This document shows, piece after piece, positions 8,727-16,715 of a stretch of 60,081 nt of DNA (the stretch's first letter is position 1; each line of letters begins with the position of its first letter). The notes beneath the pieces are model-generated. The model saw only the letters and a program-made list of their open reading frames with translations, was not told the origin of the DNA and did no database searches. This stretch comes from Clostridia bacterium (GTDB lineage: Bacteria; Bacillota; Clostridia; Acetivibrionales; STF1-152), in assembly GCA_028280575.1 (NCBI GenBank), contig JANQLN010000053.1:1-60081 (forward strand), written 5' to 3'. Made by a program: the position numbers and the translations under genes.

Positions 8727-9908
8727 GTGATTGATGCATCAAAAGCAAGTAAAGCATCTGCTGTAGTAAAATATGGAATGGTAGGAGGGGGTGAGGGTTC
8801 TTTTATTGGTGATGTTCACAGGAAAGCAGCAGCTTTTGACGGAAAATGCAGGCTGGTTGCAGGATGTTTTTCGAGAGATTATAATAACACATTGAGAACA
8901 GGAAAAAACCTTGATATAGTTAAAGGCAGGCTATATAAGGACTATATGGAAATGGCCCGGGCCGAGGCTGAAAGAGAAGACGGTATAGATTTTGTTTCAA
9001 TTGTTACCACCAATTCGACTCATTTTGAAGTGGCAAAGGCATTTTTAGAAGCAGGAATAAATGTTTCCTGTGATAAGCCCCTATGCTTTGAAACCGGACA
9101 GGCAAAGGAGCTGAAAAGGCTTGCGGAAGAAAAAGGCTTATTGTTTCTTGTAACATATGCATATTCAGGTTATCCCATGGTAGAAGAGGCAAGGAATATT
9201 GTAAAAGCCGGACAGATTGGAGAAGTCAGGACTGTAATGGGAGAATATCCACAGGATTGGCTTACGGACCTTGAAGAAGAAACAGACAATAAGCAGGCAA
9301 AGTGGAGGACAGATCCGGAAATTGCAGGTATTTCAAATTGTGTTGGAGATATAGGAAGCCATATTGAAAATACTGTAAACTATATAACAGGGCTAAGGAT
9401 CAAGAGGCTATGTGCCAGGCTTGAATATATCCCCCCCTCAAGGCCGCTGGATACAAATGCCCATGTTATGGTAGAATATGAAAATGGCGCAAGTGGAATG
9501 TACTGGAGTTCACAAATTGCAGTGGGACATGAAAACGGCTTGTGTATCAGGATTTATGGAACCAGGGGAAGTGTGGAATGGGTCCAGGAGACACCTAACA
9601 GTTTAAGGGTTTGCTCTTTGGGAGAGCCTGCTAAAATATATACAAGAGGGCAGGGATATTTAAGTCCGCAAGCCCAAAAGTTAACCAGGCTGCCTGCAGG
9701 GCATCCCGAAGCTTATTATGAGGCTTTTGCCAATTTATATTCGAAATTTGCGGATGCAATTATCAAAAAGTCAATAGGTGAGGACTTGGATGGAAATGAC
9801 TTGTGTTTTACAGGTGTTGCCGAAGGATTAAATGGTGTAGAATTTATACACAAGTGTGTTGAAAGCAGCTCGAAAGGGTGCGTTTGGGTTGATGTTGAAC
9901 AATTATAG
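8727..9908 (+). CDS. Gfo/Idh/MocA-family oxidoreductase, GTG start
   Basis: The 393-residue protein starts at GTG 8727 with AAAGGAGG 7-8 nt upstream. Features are a Rossmann motif VGGGEGSFIGDVHRKA, then SCDKPLCF in the EKP position (Asp replaces Glu), and VGDIGSHIENTVNYITG with the conserved Asp/His pair. The extended N-terminus and GEYPQDWL are typical of the long subfamily often found beside xylose-isomerase-like barrels. It is the third gene of the operon. Two dehydrogenases flanked by two isomerases suggest oxidation, rearrangement and re-reduction of one sugar. Confidence 0.88.
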   Translation: MIDASKASKASAVVKYGMVGGGEGSFIGDVHRKAAAFDGKCRLVAGCFSRDYNNTLRTGKNLDIVKGRLYKDYMEMARAEAEREDGIDFVSIVTTNSTHFEVAKAFLEAGINVSCDKPLCFETGQAKELKRLAEEKGLLFLVTYAYSGYPMVEEARNIVKAGQIGEVRTVMGEYPQDWLTDLEEETDNKQAKWRTDPEIAGISNCVGDIGSHIENTVNYITGLRIKRLCARLEYIPPSRPLDTNAHVMVEYENGASGMYWSSQIAVGHENGLCIRIYGTRGSVEWVQETPNSLRVCSLGEPAKIYTRGQGYLSPQAQKLTRLPAGHPEAYYEAFANLYSKFADAIIKKSIGEDLDGNDLCFTGVAEGLNGVEFIHKCVESSSKGCVWVDVEQL

Positions 9909-9919
9909 GAGGTGTGGGA

Positions 9920-10909
9920 ATGGCTAGGAAAGTTACTATTTTTACAGGACAATGGGCCGATATGCCTTTTGAAAAGTTATGCAAAACAATGAGTAGTATG
10001 GGGTATGACGGTTTGGAAATTGCATGTTGGGGAGACCATATGGATGTTTTTAAAGCGGCTGAGGATATGGAATATGTAAAGGAAAAAAAGTCCATTTTAA
10101 AAAAGTATAACCTTGAGTGCTGGGCATTGGGCAATCATCTTGCCGGCCAGTGTGTAGGAGATTTATACGATGAAAGGCTTGATAATTTTGCACCTGTGGA
10201 ATTGGCGGGTAATCCTGAAGGAATCCGCCGTTGGGGAATAGATTATACAATAGCGGCTGCTAAAGCAGCAAAAAATATGGGGTGCAATGTTGTTACAGGA
10301 TTTATGGGTTCACCCATCTGGAAATACTGGTACTCTTTTCCCCAAACAACACAGGAAATGGTAGAGAACGGATTTGACCAAATTGTAGAGCTGTGGACAC
10401 CGATTATGGATGTATACAGGGAATGCGGGGTTAAATTTGCTCTGGAAATACATCCGACTGAAATTGCTTTTGACTATTATACGACAAAGAAATTGTTTGA
10501 AAAATTTGGAGGCTGTGAGGAATTGGGTATAAATTTTGACCCGAGCCATTTACTCTGGCAAGGTATGACCCCCCATCTTATGATCAGGGATTTTCCCGAT
10601 AGGATTTATCATGTACACATGAAGGATGTAGCGGTTACGCTGGACGGCAGATCAAGCATCATAGGCTCACATATTGAATTTGGAGATATGAGGCGGGGCT
10701 GGAATTTCAGGTCACTTGGACATGGGGATGTAAATTTTGAAGAAATCATAAGGGCTTTAAATGATATCGGTTATTGCGGTCCGTTATCCGTTGAATGGGA
10801 AGACAGTGGTATGGAAAGAGAATATGGAGCAAAAGAAGCCTGTGAATTTGTTAAAAAAATTGATTTTGAACCATCAAATATTGCTTTTGACGATAGCTTG
10901 AAGACTTGA
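9920..10909 (+). CDS. Sugar phosphate isomerase/epimerase-like TIM-barrel protein
   Basis: The 329-residue AP_endonuc_2 barrel has metal-site strands in order: FALEIHPTEIAF (Glu/His), LGINFDPSHLLWQG (Asp-Pro-Ser-His), IYHVHMKDVAV (His-x-Lys-Asp) and PLSVEWEDSG (Glu). ATG 9920 is chosen because AGGAGG at 9907-9912 is 7 nt upstream; the in-frame GTG 9914 is too close to the site. It starts 11 nt after the previous stop, and a terminator follows. It keeps a more orthodox metal site than the first barrel of the operon, so the two probably do different steps. Confidence 0.87.
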   Translation: MARKVTIFTGQWADMPFEKLCKTMSSMGYDGLEIACWGDHMDVFKAAEDMEYVKEKKSILKKYNLECWALGNHLAGQCVGDLYDERLDNFAPVELAGNPEGIRRWGIDYTIAAAKAAKNMGCNVVTGFMGSPIWKYWYSFPQTTQEMVENGFDQIVELWTPIMDVYRECGVKFALEIHPTEIAFDYYTTKKLFEKFGGCEELGINFDPSHLLWQGMTPHLMIRDFPDRIYHVHMKDVAVTLDGRSSIIGSHIEFGDMRRGWNFRSLGHGDVNFEEIIRALNDIGYCGPLSVEWEDSGMEREYGAKEACEFVKKIDFEPSNIAFDDSLKT

Positions 10910-10949
10910 AAATAGACTAAAAAATAAATATAGATATGTATTTAAATTG

Positions 10950-10991
10950 AAAAGAGCACCAAAAGAAGTATGTCCAGGTGCCCTTTTTTTC
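10950..10991. terminator. Bidirectional terminator between convergent genes
   Basis: AAAAGAGCACC pairs with GGTGCCCTTTT (one mismatch) around a 16-nt loop. It is followed by T7 on the plus side and flanked by A residues on the other. It separates the sugar operon from the convergent Gly-rich gene. Confidence 0.7.
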
Positions 10992-11027
10992 TTTCCATTG
11001 TTTTTTAAAGGCGTTTAAGCTGCTGCT

Positions 11028-11171
11028 TTATTCCTTATAGCCGCAACCACAGCCTCCAAATCCGCCGAATCCATACCCCGACCCACAATAGAATAGACAT
11101 AAAAATACCAGGATGAAAAACAAAATCTCACAGTTACCGCCAAATAAACCGCATTGTCTGTCTTCTGCCAT
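11028..11171 (-). CDS. Small Gly/Cys-rich single-membrane-segment protein
   Basis: The 47-residue peptide starts MAEDRQCGLFGGNCE, has one hydrophobic segment (about residues 16-28) and a tail rich in Gly, Phe and Cys ending GGCGCGYKE. AAGGAGGG lies 8 nt before the ATG at 11171; the 14 residues upstream of it in the longer frame include that site and are not coding. It resembles the short Gly-rich sporulation or spore-coat associated peptides of Bacillota (YjcZ-like in style), but I cannot assign it to a family. Confidence 0.6.
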   Translation of the reverse strand: MAEDRQCGLFGGNCEILFFILVFLCLFYCGSGYGFGGFGGCGCGYKE

Positions 11172-11647
11172 TATACTAACCCTCCTTGCCTTAAGATAAT
11201 ATATAATATTCATAATTATGTTAAATGGTTACAGTAAACATAAGTTCCATTTAATATAAGCAAATCAGGATTTAAATTATTAAATTCCACTTTTTTAAAA
11301 TTTATTAAGGATATGTTAAAACAGACCGCTAGATATAACTAAAGCCGGTTTACATAAAACCGACTTTCTTAGCTACTTTATTGTCATGTGTTTTTGTTTA
11401 CAATTTTATTATATTATATTAAAAAAATAACATAATGTCAAGAAAAAACGAGCAAAAATGCAAAAAAAATATCTTTTTAGTTTTCTTTAAAATGTGAAGT
11501 ATCACAAATCGGCAGATTAAAGAATATGAATGTTTATGTTTTCCCCAATATTGATTATAATATACCTCTGCGCTTTTATCCGTTTTGATAACGGACAGCC
11601 TGTTGTCATTATGGTATATCCCGGAAGCAAAGAGAGGAGATTTGAAT
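11172..11647. other. Intergenic region between divergent small protein and HelD gene
   Basis: The 476-nt gap is very AT-rich. The only clear structure is an imperfect hairpin near 11342-11369 (AAAGCCGGTTT against AAACCGACTTT). It is not at the end of any gene I can see, so a short transcript or lost gene may once have ended there. No coding frame with a ribosome site was found. A possible TATAAT near 11557 could serve the HelD gene. Confidence 0.4.
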
Positions 11648-13921
11648 ATGCCTGCAAAAAATCACCATGCCTATGCTGAAGAGCTTGAAAGATGCAAATA
11701 TACTCTTGGATACATTGAGAAATATTTTGAAAGCACACTTATAAAAAAGAAAAGACTTGATAATGAGGTTGAAAGCCTTAAAAAACATTTTAACTCCGAC
11801 AGCAGCCAGGACTATATTGACCTTGGCATTAATACGCTGCTCCAGTCAGATGCCGGTATCAAGCTTAGAAACCTGGTTACGGCCAAAAGCAGGCCATACT
11901 TCGCAAGGATTGATTTTACCGAAAAGAATAAAAGCGACCCGGAGAAGCTTTATATTGGTAAAATGTCGCTTATGAGGGATGAAGACCATAATGTACTGAT
12001 TGTTGACTGGCGTGCACCAGTAGCCAATCTCTATTATGAAGGGCGTCTGGGTGATGCAGCTTATAATTGTCCGGACGGTAAAATAGAAGGCAGTCTATCT
12101 TTAAAAAGGCAGTTTTCCATAAATAAAGGAGTACTTGAGGAAATATTTGATATAGATATTACTACAAACGATGAATTTCTGCAGACATATCTGGGTGCTA
12201 ATGCGGATAACAGGCTTAAGGAAATAGTTTCAACCATCCAGGTAGAGCAAAATGCCATTGTGAGAGCGGATATGTGGAGACCGTTGATAGTACAGGGAGC
12301 AGCAGGCAGCGGTAAAACTACAATAGCACTTCACAGGATAGCATATCTTATTTATACCTTTGAAAAATCATTCAAGCCTGAAAACTTTATGATCATTGCT
12401 CCGAATAAGCTGTTTTTAAATTACATATCCGATGTACTGCCCGAATTGGGAGTTGAACGTGTCAGGCAGACAACCTTTGAAGATTTTGCAATGGATTTGA
12501 TAGGAAAAAGGTTTAAGATGAGGGATGAGAATGAAAAGCTGGTCATGTTTACAAAAACAAATAAATCAGCCATTGAAAAAAATATGTTAAGGGAATGCTC
12601 CCATTTTAAAACAAGCATGCTTTTTAAATATATAATAGATAATTATATATCGGGCATAGAAAAAAAACTGATTCCAAAGGTAGATTTCAAAATCGGTTCA
12701 AGAATCATATATAAATATGAAGAAATAAATCACCTGTTTCTAAATGTGTATAAAATGTGGCCTGTTGTCAGAAGGCTTGATGAAATCAGGAAAAACTTAA
12801 GCAACCGGCTGAAGGTGGAGAAAGACTCACTATTGGATGATATCAATAATGCTGCAGATAATAACCTTATAAATATAAAATCAAAAATCCAATCTTTATC
12901 TAAAAGACAGGAATTAATTACTAAGGTCCTTGATAAAAGAGACGGGCTTATCCGGAAATTGGAGGACATATCAAAAAAAGCGGTTAGGGAATATATAAAA
13001 AGAATAAATAAAATAAGTCCAATCAACTATTATAAAGAATTATTTTGTGATAAGGATTTGTTCAACCGGCTTTTAAGCGGGAAGATTGATGAGCGCTTTA
13101 TAGGTTATATCAGGGAATATACAAATAAAAACCTGCAATCAGGGCATCTTGAAATAGAAGACCTTGCTCCCATAATTTATTTAAAGTTCAGGCTGTACGG
13201 TATTGATGAAAAGATTCCTGTAAAACACATAATAATAGATGAAGCCCAGGATTTTAGTGCTTTTCAAATATATGTCCTGAAAAAAATAATTAAGGACAGC
13301 TCATTTACGCTTCTGGGAGATTTGTGTCAAGGTATTCATTCATATAGAGGAACGAGAAGCTGGGAGGATATAACCGATAATGTATTCAGCGATAGAAAAA
13401 ACAAATTTCTGAAATTGGAGCAAAGCTATAGAACTACCGTAGAAATAATGAATATTGCAAACAAAGTGTTAAAATATAATCCTGATTTAGCACATTTTGC
13501 CGCTAAACCGGTTATACGTCATGGAGATGAACCCGAATTCATTAAAAAAGAAAATATTGAAGAAATTGCAAATGATATATTGAAAAAAATACAAATGCTT
13601 AAAAAAATAAATTTCAAGTCATTTGCGCTGATATGTAAAACAATGGATAAGTGTATTGAAGTAAATAAGGTTTTAAAACGGAAAATAAATGATTTACATA
13701 TAATGACCGGTAAAGAAAAGGAATATAAAACCGGAATAATCATTGTTCCGTCTTACCTGTCAAAGGGACTTGAATTTGATGTGGTATTCATACCTGATGC
13801 GGAAAAAGGAACTTATACACGGGAAGGTCTTGATATAAAGCTGCTATATGTTGCTGTTACAAGACCTCTGCATAAATTGTATATGTATTGTACCGGTGAG
13901 CCGACATCTTTGCTTAAATAA
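11648..13921 (+). CDS. helD: HelD-like superfamily 1 helicase (RNA polymerase recycling ATPase)
   Basis: The 757-residue UvrD/Rep-type motor has an N-terminal coiled-coil (about residues 10-50), the HelD hallmark VDWRAPVANLYYEG (residues 119-132), Walker A GAAGSGKTT (217-225) and Walker B IIIDEAQDF (Asp531). C-terminal helicase motifs include LEQSYRTTVEI and KGLEFDVVFIPDAE, ending VAVTRP. In Bacillus, HelD binds RNA polymerase and frees stalled enzyme from DNA. ATG 11648 with GAGGAG upstream is chosen over the longer frame at 11585. It is monocistronic. Confidence 0.85.
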   Translation: MPAKNHHAYAEELERCKYTLGYIEKYFESTLIKKKRLDNEVESLKKHFNSDSSQDYIDLGINTLLQSDAGIKLRNLVTAKSRPYFARIDFTEKNKSDPEKLYIGKMSLMRDEDHNVLIVDWRAPVANLYYEGRLGDAAYNCPDGKIEGSLSLKRQFSINKGVLEEIFDIDITTNDEFLQTYLGANADNRLKEIVSTIQVEQNAIVRADMWRPLIVQGAAGSGKTTIALHRIAYLIYTFEKSFKPENFMIIAPNKLFLNYISDVLPELGVERVRQTTFEDFAMDLIGKRFKMRDENEKLVMFTKTNKSAIEKNMLRECSHFKTSMLFKYIIDNYISGIEKKLIPKVDFKIGSRIIYKYEEINHLFLNVYKMWPVVRRLDEIRKNLSNRLKVEKDSLLDDINNAADNNLINIKSKIQSLSKRQELITKVLDKRDGLIRKLEDISKKAVREYIKRINKISPINYYKELFCDKDLFNRLLSGKIDERFIGYIREYTNKNLQSGHLEIEDLAPIIYLKFRLYGIDEKIPVKHIIIDEAQDFSAFQIYVLKKIIKDSSFTLLGDLCQGIHSYRGTRSWEDITDNVFSDRKNKFLKLEQSYRTTVEIMNIANKVLKYNPDLAHFAAKPVIRHGDEPEFIKKENIEEIANDILKKIQMLKKINFKSFALICKTMDKCIEVNKVLKRKINDLHIMTGKEKEYKTGIIIVPSYLSKGLEFDVVFIPDAEKGTYTREGLDIKLLYVAVTRPLHKLYMYCTGEPTSLLK

Positions 13922-13959
13922 TTTAATATTCGATTTTGAAAAAAATTAACAAAATAGTG

Positions 13960-13989
13960 TTGACAAATTGTAACAGGAGAAGATATACT
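13960..13989 (+). promoter_or_regulatory. Strong sigma-A-type promoter
   Basis: A perfect TTGACA (13960-13965) is followed after 18 nt by TATACT (13984-13989). Transcription would start near 13996, about 500 nt before the next gene, implying a long untranslated leader or a separate small RNA. Confidence 0.65.
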
Positions 13990-13995
13990 CTTACA

Positions 13996-14496
13996 TAGTA
14001 GGACTATCGTCCTATAAAAAATGTTTTTTTATGAACTGATGCGTTGATATATGGTCAATATCTGGGCACTTTGGACTATATGGAGCAAGTGGTGCAACCG
14101 GCAGTTTTTTTCTTGTCCATAAGGCAGGTATGAGATTCTGTTGCATCCTAGGAATGGATAGATAATAAATATATATACACTTGCTATTTTACTCACATAG
14201 ATATAAAAAATCATTTTGAAGGAGGCATATTTGTCAAGATTTTTAATATCTTATCAAGACAGTATCTATGTATAATATTGCAATTTATTGTCCGTCCCTT
14301 CCTTATAAGCAATTTGCTTTTTATACAAAGGCTTAAGCTTTATAAAGTTCTTTGTATTTTAATAAGAAGGGCTAATCAACAGATTTTGCCCTCCAAAATC
14401 ATAACGTGCCCAAAAAAGATATTGAAGTAAAGCACCTAAAGTCAGGCAAATTGCTCTAAAGTCAGAGAGGAGGGGCTGCCCGCTTATAATGGGTAG
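13996..14496 (+). ncRNA. Long structured leader or small RNA of unknown class
   Basis: This gene-free stretch follows a consensus promoter and holds several foldable elements. A 5' hairpin TAGGAC/GTCCTA is at 13999-14014. A junction-like structure lies at 14296-14371: the outer stem pairs CCCTTC-TTAT with ATAAGAAGGG, and inside it are a small AAGC/GCTT hairpin and an 8-bp ATACAAAG/CTTTGTAT stem. Two copies of CTAAAGTCAG begin at 14436 and 14456. A CTGCCC/GGGTAG hairpin lies just before the start codon. I could not match it to a riboswitch family. A weak minus-strand frame at 14029-14214 was not accepted. Confidence 0.4.
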
Positions 14497-15069
14497 GTGG
14501 AAAATACAGTGGATAAACGATGCAAAAAAGGCTTTACGGATGAAGAAATTTCACAGGTAAAATTGATAGCCGAAAGAACAGATATTCATCTTGATGAAAT
14601 AATGAAATATTCACTTAATGCCATTTGTAAGGAGGAAGGTATTTCCCCATACCTCAAAATTTCCAAAGCCTATGATATTGATGAAGCAGTTAGCTTCATG
14701 ATGATGTTTGAACAGGAATTAGGCAGTATAATAAAAGCGCTTGATGAATATTTGCTTACAATTCAAATTAAAGATATAGATTCTAGAATGCTGTCTGAAG
14801 ATAAAAGCAGGTATGAAACTGTTAAAAAGCGTTGTATGCCTGAGCAAGCAATTACCGGCGCAATGATAGAGGAAAAGATGCTTAAGTTTTTGCGTAACAG
14901 TTTGAAAGAAGATATGAAAAATGCATTCGATGAGTTTAATGCTGCCTGTACACAGTTAAGTGATTTGGAAACACCCCAAAAACCGATTGTATTAGAAGTG
15001 CCGGAAGAAAAAAGCGGGTTGGAGGGAAAACCCCATGAAACAGGGAAAAAGAATAAGAAAAAAGATTAA
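14497..15069 (+). CDS. Conserved-looking protein of unknown function
   Basis: The 190-residue soluble, mostly helical, charged protein begins at GTG 14497; GTG 14509 is also possible with GGGTAGGTGG ahead of it. Residues 14-45 (DEEISQVKLIAERTDIHLDE) look like a small helical domain. The C-terminal 30 residues are Lys/Glu/Pro-rich and probably disordered, ending KKNKKKD. I recognise no family. It stands alone behind a long structured leader and before a hairpin near 15167, so expression may be post-transcriptionally controlled. Confidence 0.6.
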   Translation: MENTVDKRCKKGFTDEEISQVKLIAERTDIHLDEIMKYSLNAICKEEGISPYLKISKAYDIDEAVSFMMMFEQELGSIIKALDEYLLTIQIKDIDSRMLSEDKSRYETVKKRCMPEQAITGAMIEEKMLKFLRNSLKEDMKNAFDEFNAACTQLSDLETPQKPIVLEVPEEKSGLEGKPHETGKKNKKKD

Positions 15070-15100
15070 ATGCTTTTTGTATATACTACAATATAAAATT

Positions 15101-15116
15101 TGAATATGCATATTCA
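15101..15116. promoter_or_regulatory. 16-bp perfect palindrome with downstream half copy
   Basis: TGAATATGCATATTCA is self-complementary, and AGAATATGCATA recurs at 15150-15161. It lies between the unknown gene and the DUF4342 gene and could be an operator for either direction. Confidence 0.4.
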
Positions 15117-15166
15117 ATGGGATTTGACATCTTTGGAAAAGTACGCTAAAAGAATATGCATAAATC

Positions 15167-15218
15167 AAAGACAGGATGTGGGAATGGTTCCCCCCAATGA
15201 ATTCATTCCCATGTCTTT
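15167..15218 (+). terminator. Hairpin, probable terminator of the unknown gene
   Basis: AAAGACA and TGGGAATG on the left pair with CATTCCCA and TGTCTTT on the right, with a 5-nt bulge on the left side. The T-tract is short, so termination is likely but not certain. Confidence 0.45.
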
Positions 15219-15320
15219 AGTCTTCTAAAAATTCTAATCAAATTCTAATAAAGTACTAAGGGTTATCTAATATTTGGCATATATAATTTGTTTAAATAAA
15301 GTTTACGGAGGTTGTTATAT

Positions 15321-15851
15321 ATGAGTATCACTATTGAACAAATTGATGAAATGAGAAAAAGGACAAACTGCAGTTATGAAGAAGCAAAAGAGCTTCTTGA
15401 GAAAAATAACGGAGATATTATTAATGCAATCGTTGAGTTTGAAAGAAAACACAGGAATGGCTTTAAACAGAAAGACTACCAGCGTTCGTCCGGCTTTGGA
15501 GAAAAATTGCATGATGGGGTGCAAAAGGGCTTTAAAACAAGATTTATAATTGAAAAAGAAAAGGAAACAATATTAAATATATCTGTTAATATTGCAATCC
15601 TCGTTGTTTTATGCACCTTCCCCGTATTCTGGTTTTATCCTATAGCATTGATAGCAGTATATTTTATGGGATACAGAATAAAGATAAGGAAAGAAAAAGG
15701 AGAAGATATTGATATTAACAAAATGGTCAATAATGTAGGAGGTAAAGTAAAGACTACGGCTGAGAAGATGAGTGAGAATGAGAAGAAGAAAAATGGAAAT
15801 GGCGGAGAAAAAAAAGATGATGACGATTACAATGAAATAACGGTAGAGTAG
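15321..15851 (+). CDS. UBA-like/DUF4342 membrane protein
   Basis: The 176-residue protein starts with a UBA-like helical domain (residues 1-42, EQIDEMRKRTNCSYEEAKELL, then GDIINAIVEFE). A DUF4342-type region with a hydrophobic segment (about 86-117) follows, then a highly charged Lys/Glu/Asp-rich tail. ATG 15321 is chosen with ACGGAGG 10 nt upstream. The UBA-like domain resembles that of elongation factor Ts and nascent-chain proteins. The cellular role of the family is not established. Confidence 0.75.
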   Translation: MSITIEQIDEMRKRTNCSYEEAKELLEKNNGDIINAIVEFERKHRNGFKQKDYQRSSGFGEKLHDGVQKGFKTRFIIEKEKETILNISVNIAILVVLCTFPVFWFYPIALIAVYFMGYRIKIRKEKGEDIDINKMVNNVGGKVKTTAEKMSENEKKKNGNGGEKKDDDDYNEITVE

Positions 15852-16028
15852 AGCAATTTCTGTTTTTAATTAATAACCGGTCAACCTTTATTACATGGGA
15901 TTTTATGTTGCTTATTATTTAGCAAATAGTACTGCGGAGCCAACTGCTCATAAACTAAAAGCCTTTGTATGAAGGTTGATTTTGGTTTATAATGAAAAAG
16001 GAATACTGGTTTTGTCCGGAGGTTTTGA

Positions 16029-16715
16029 ATGAAAGGTAGAATTTTGGTTATAGAAGACGAAGTTAAAATAGCAAGGTTTTTAGAGCTTGAGTTTAAATAT
16101 GAAGGCTATTCGGTTGAGGTCAGCCATGATGGCAGAGAAGGTTATGAAAAGGCAGCTTCGAGTAACGCGGACCTGATCGTTCTGGATTTGATGCTCCCGG
16201 GATTGAGTGGTATTGAAGTGTGCAGACGTATAAGAAGGCAGTCTGACGTACCGATAATAATGCTTACCGCAAAAGATGACGTTACGGACAAAGTAATGGG
16301 ACTTGACAGCGGTGCCGATGATTATGTAACCAAGCCTTTTGCCATAGAGGAGCTGCTTGCCAGAATCAGAGTTGCACTGAAGAGAAAAGACAGGGGAATA
16401 TTAAATGACAAGAATATGCTAAAATCCGGCAAGCTTATACTCTTCAAGGATGAATACAGGATTACATTCGACGGGAAAGAAATATCACTTTCAAAAAAAG
16501 AATTTGAACTTTTAAAATATTTGATGGAAAACAAGGGTATAGTTTTATCAAGAGAGAAAATCCTTGACAGGGTTTGGGGGTATGACTACTATGGAGATAC
16601 AAATGTTACGGATGTCTATATAAGATATCTGCGCAGCAAAATAGACCAGCAGTTTAAGAGCCAGTTTATTCATACTGTCAGAGGAGTTGGATATATTTTC
16701 AAAGATGAAGAATAA
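16029..16715 (+). CDS. OmpR/PhoB-family response regulator
   Basis: The 228-residue two-domain regulator has a receiver domain (residues 1-120) with acidic residues IEDE at 8-11, phospho-acceptor Asp53 in IVLDLMLPG, Thr in MLTAKDD and Lys in YVTKPF. A winged-helix DNA-binding domain follows (about 130-225, ending RGVGYIF). A CCGGAGG site precedes the ATG. The downstream histidine kinase overlaps its end, so the two form one operon and a cognate pair. The stimulus is not apparent from the sequence. Confidence 0.93.
   Translation: MKGRILVIEDEVKIARFLELEFKYEGYSVEVSHDGREGYEKAASSNADLIVLDLMLPGLSGIEVCRRIRRQSDVPIIMLTAKDDVTDKVMGLDSGADDYVTKPFAIEELLARIRVALKRKDRGILNDKNMLKSGKLILFKDEYRITFDGKEISLSKKEFELLKYLMENKGIVLSREKILDRVWGYDYYGDTNVTDVYIRYLRSKIDQQFKSQFIHTVRGVGYIFKDEE

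Noticed and set aside
14029..14214. 61-residue minus-strand open frame in the long leader
   Set aside because: It has no convincing ribosome binding site and a low-quality hydrophobic composition. It overlaps sequence better explained as structured leader.
14466..14510. Possible T-box or other known riboswitch end near GGGTAGGTGG
   Set aside because: The consensus T-box sequence GGGTGGNACCGCG is not present and the expected terminator/antiterminator pair was not found.
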